DNA from: Limisphaerales bacterium
GTDB lineage: Bacteria; Verrucomicrobiota; Verrucomicrobiia; Limisphaerales; UBA11358
NCBI GenBank assembly: GCA_003455565.1
Contig: DMQW01000317.1
Span: 1 to 5,524 of the forward strand
Direction: 5' to 3'
DNA: 5,524 bases
Below are positions 5,448 through 5,524 of this stretch, one piece after another. The translations under genes and the position numbers were made by a program. The notes below the pieces were generated by a model. That model was not told the DNA's origin and did not search any database. It was given only the letters and a program-made list of their open reading frames with translations. The first letter of the stretch is position 1. Each line of letters starts with the position of its first letter.

Positions 5448-5524
5448 TTACAAAACGCCGTCACCGCCGCCGACCAGCAAATAGACGCGCTGGTCTATGA
5501 CCTTTATGGTTTGACCGAAAAAGA
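5448..5524 (+). pseudogene. fragment resembling the C-terminal tail of a restriction-modification protein
   Basis: The frame starting at 5448 reads LQNAVTAAD and then QIDALVYDLYGLTEK before the window ends. The block 'DxxIDALVYxLYGLTxxE' is one I recognise from the extreme C-terminus of Eco57I/type IIG-like restriction-methyltransferases and related adenine methyltransferases with a target-recognition domain. Immediately upstream in frame is a TGA (5445-5447), and no ATG, GTG or start-like TTG precedes the recognised block, so this piece cannot be translated by itself. The sequence to its left shows no matching R-M protein in any frame. It is therefore either a decayed remnant, a frameshifted gene end, or a chimeric join near a contig end. 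The alternative that the peptide match is chance is unlikely given 15 consecutive family-like residues, but I could not run a search. Confidence 0.6.

Noticed and set aside
5267..5500. A plus-strand open frame of 77 codons from ATG 5267
   Set aside because: The C-terminal third is arginine-rich because it is out of frame with the R-M-like tail. The first part looks more natural but has no family I know, so it is mentioned only in the intergenic entry.
1..5524. tRNA, rRNA, CRISPR arrays, riboswitches
   Set aside because: No cloverleaf, rRNA signature, regularly spaced long repeat or known riboswitch core was seen on either strand.

Overview
The window looks like a short metagenomic contig from a Gram-negative bacterium, most plausibly of the Verrucomicrobiota (Pedosphaera-like). 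This placement is an inference. It rests on the style of the signal peptidase (long cytoplasmic N-terminus, one membrane span, a very large insertion between the catalytic Ser and Lys, and a GDNTxNSxDSRxWG box), on weak Shine-Dalgarno signals, and on short AT-rich repeats in the intergenic spacers. A marker-gene or LepA phylogeny would test it. The first 34 bases are not biological: they match the Illumina Nextera read-2 transposase adapter, so real sequence begins at about position 35.

Layout. Left, 35-1036: an AT-richer accessory block. It holds the last ~32 codons of an unidentified plus-strand gene, a convergent 94-residue minus-strand protein of unknown function, and the C-terminal part of a beta-type N4-cytosine/N6-adenine DNA methyltransferase whose N-terminal half, with the S/DPPY catalytic motif, is missing. 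Centre, 1043-5071: three intact minus-strand genes in the order of transcription lepA (elongation factor 4), lepB (signal peptidase I) and a classical short-chain dehydrogenase. Right, 5072-5447: the lepA upstream region with short repeats and a possible bidirectional terminator. Right edge, 5448-5524: a reading frame resembling the C-terminal tail of restriction-modification proteins (QIDALVYDLYGLTEK), with no start codon and a stop immediately upstream.

lepA and lepB form a classic conserved neighbour pair (translation GTPase plus secretory signal processing). The dehydrogenase follows and may be co-transcribed, but nothing links it to them functionally. Each of the three minus-strand genes has a short repeat in its upstream spacer. 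The best one, upstream of the dehydrogenase at 1826-1903, is a pair of inverted GTAG-headed hairpins with one compensatory base-pair change, matching the architecture of a REP doublet (REPIN/BIME).

No complete new defence system is visible. The points most worth following are the REPIN-like element, the truncated methyltransferase junction near 430-460, and the orphan R-M tail at the right edge. Both R-M pieces could be genuine decayed genes or assembly joins, and read mapping would decide.
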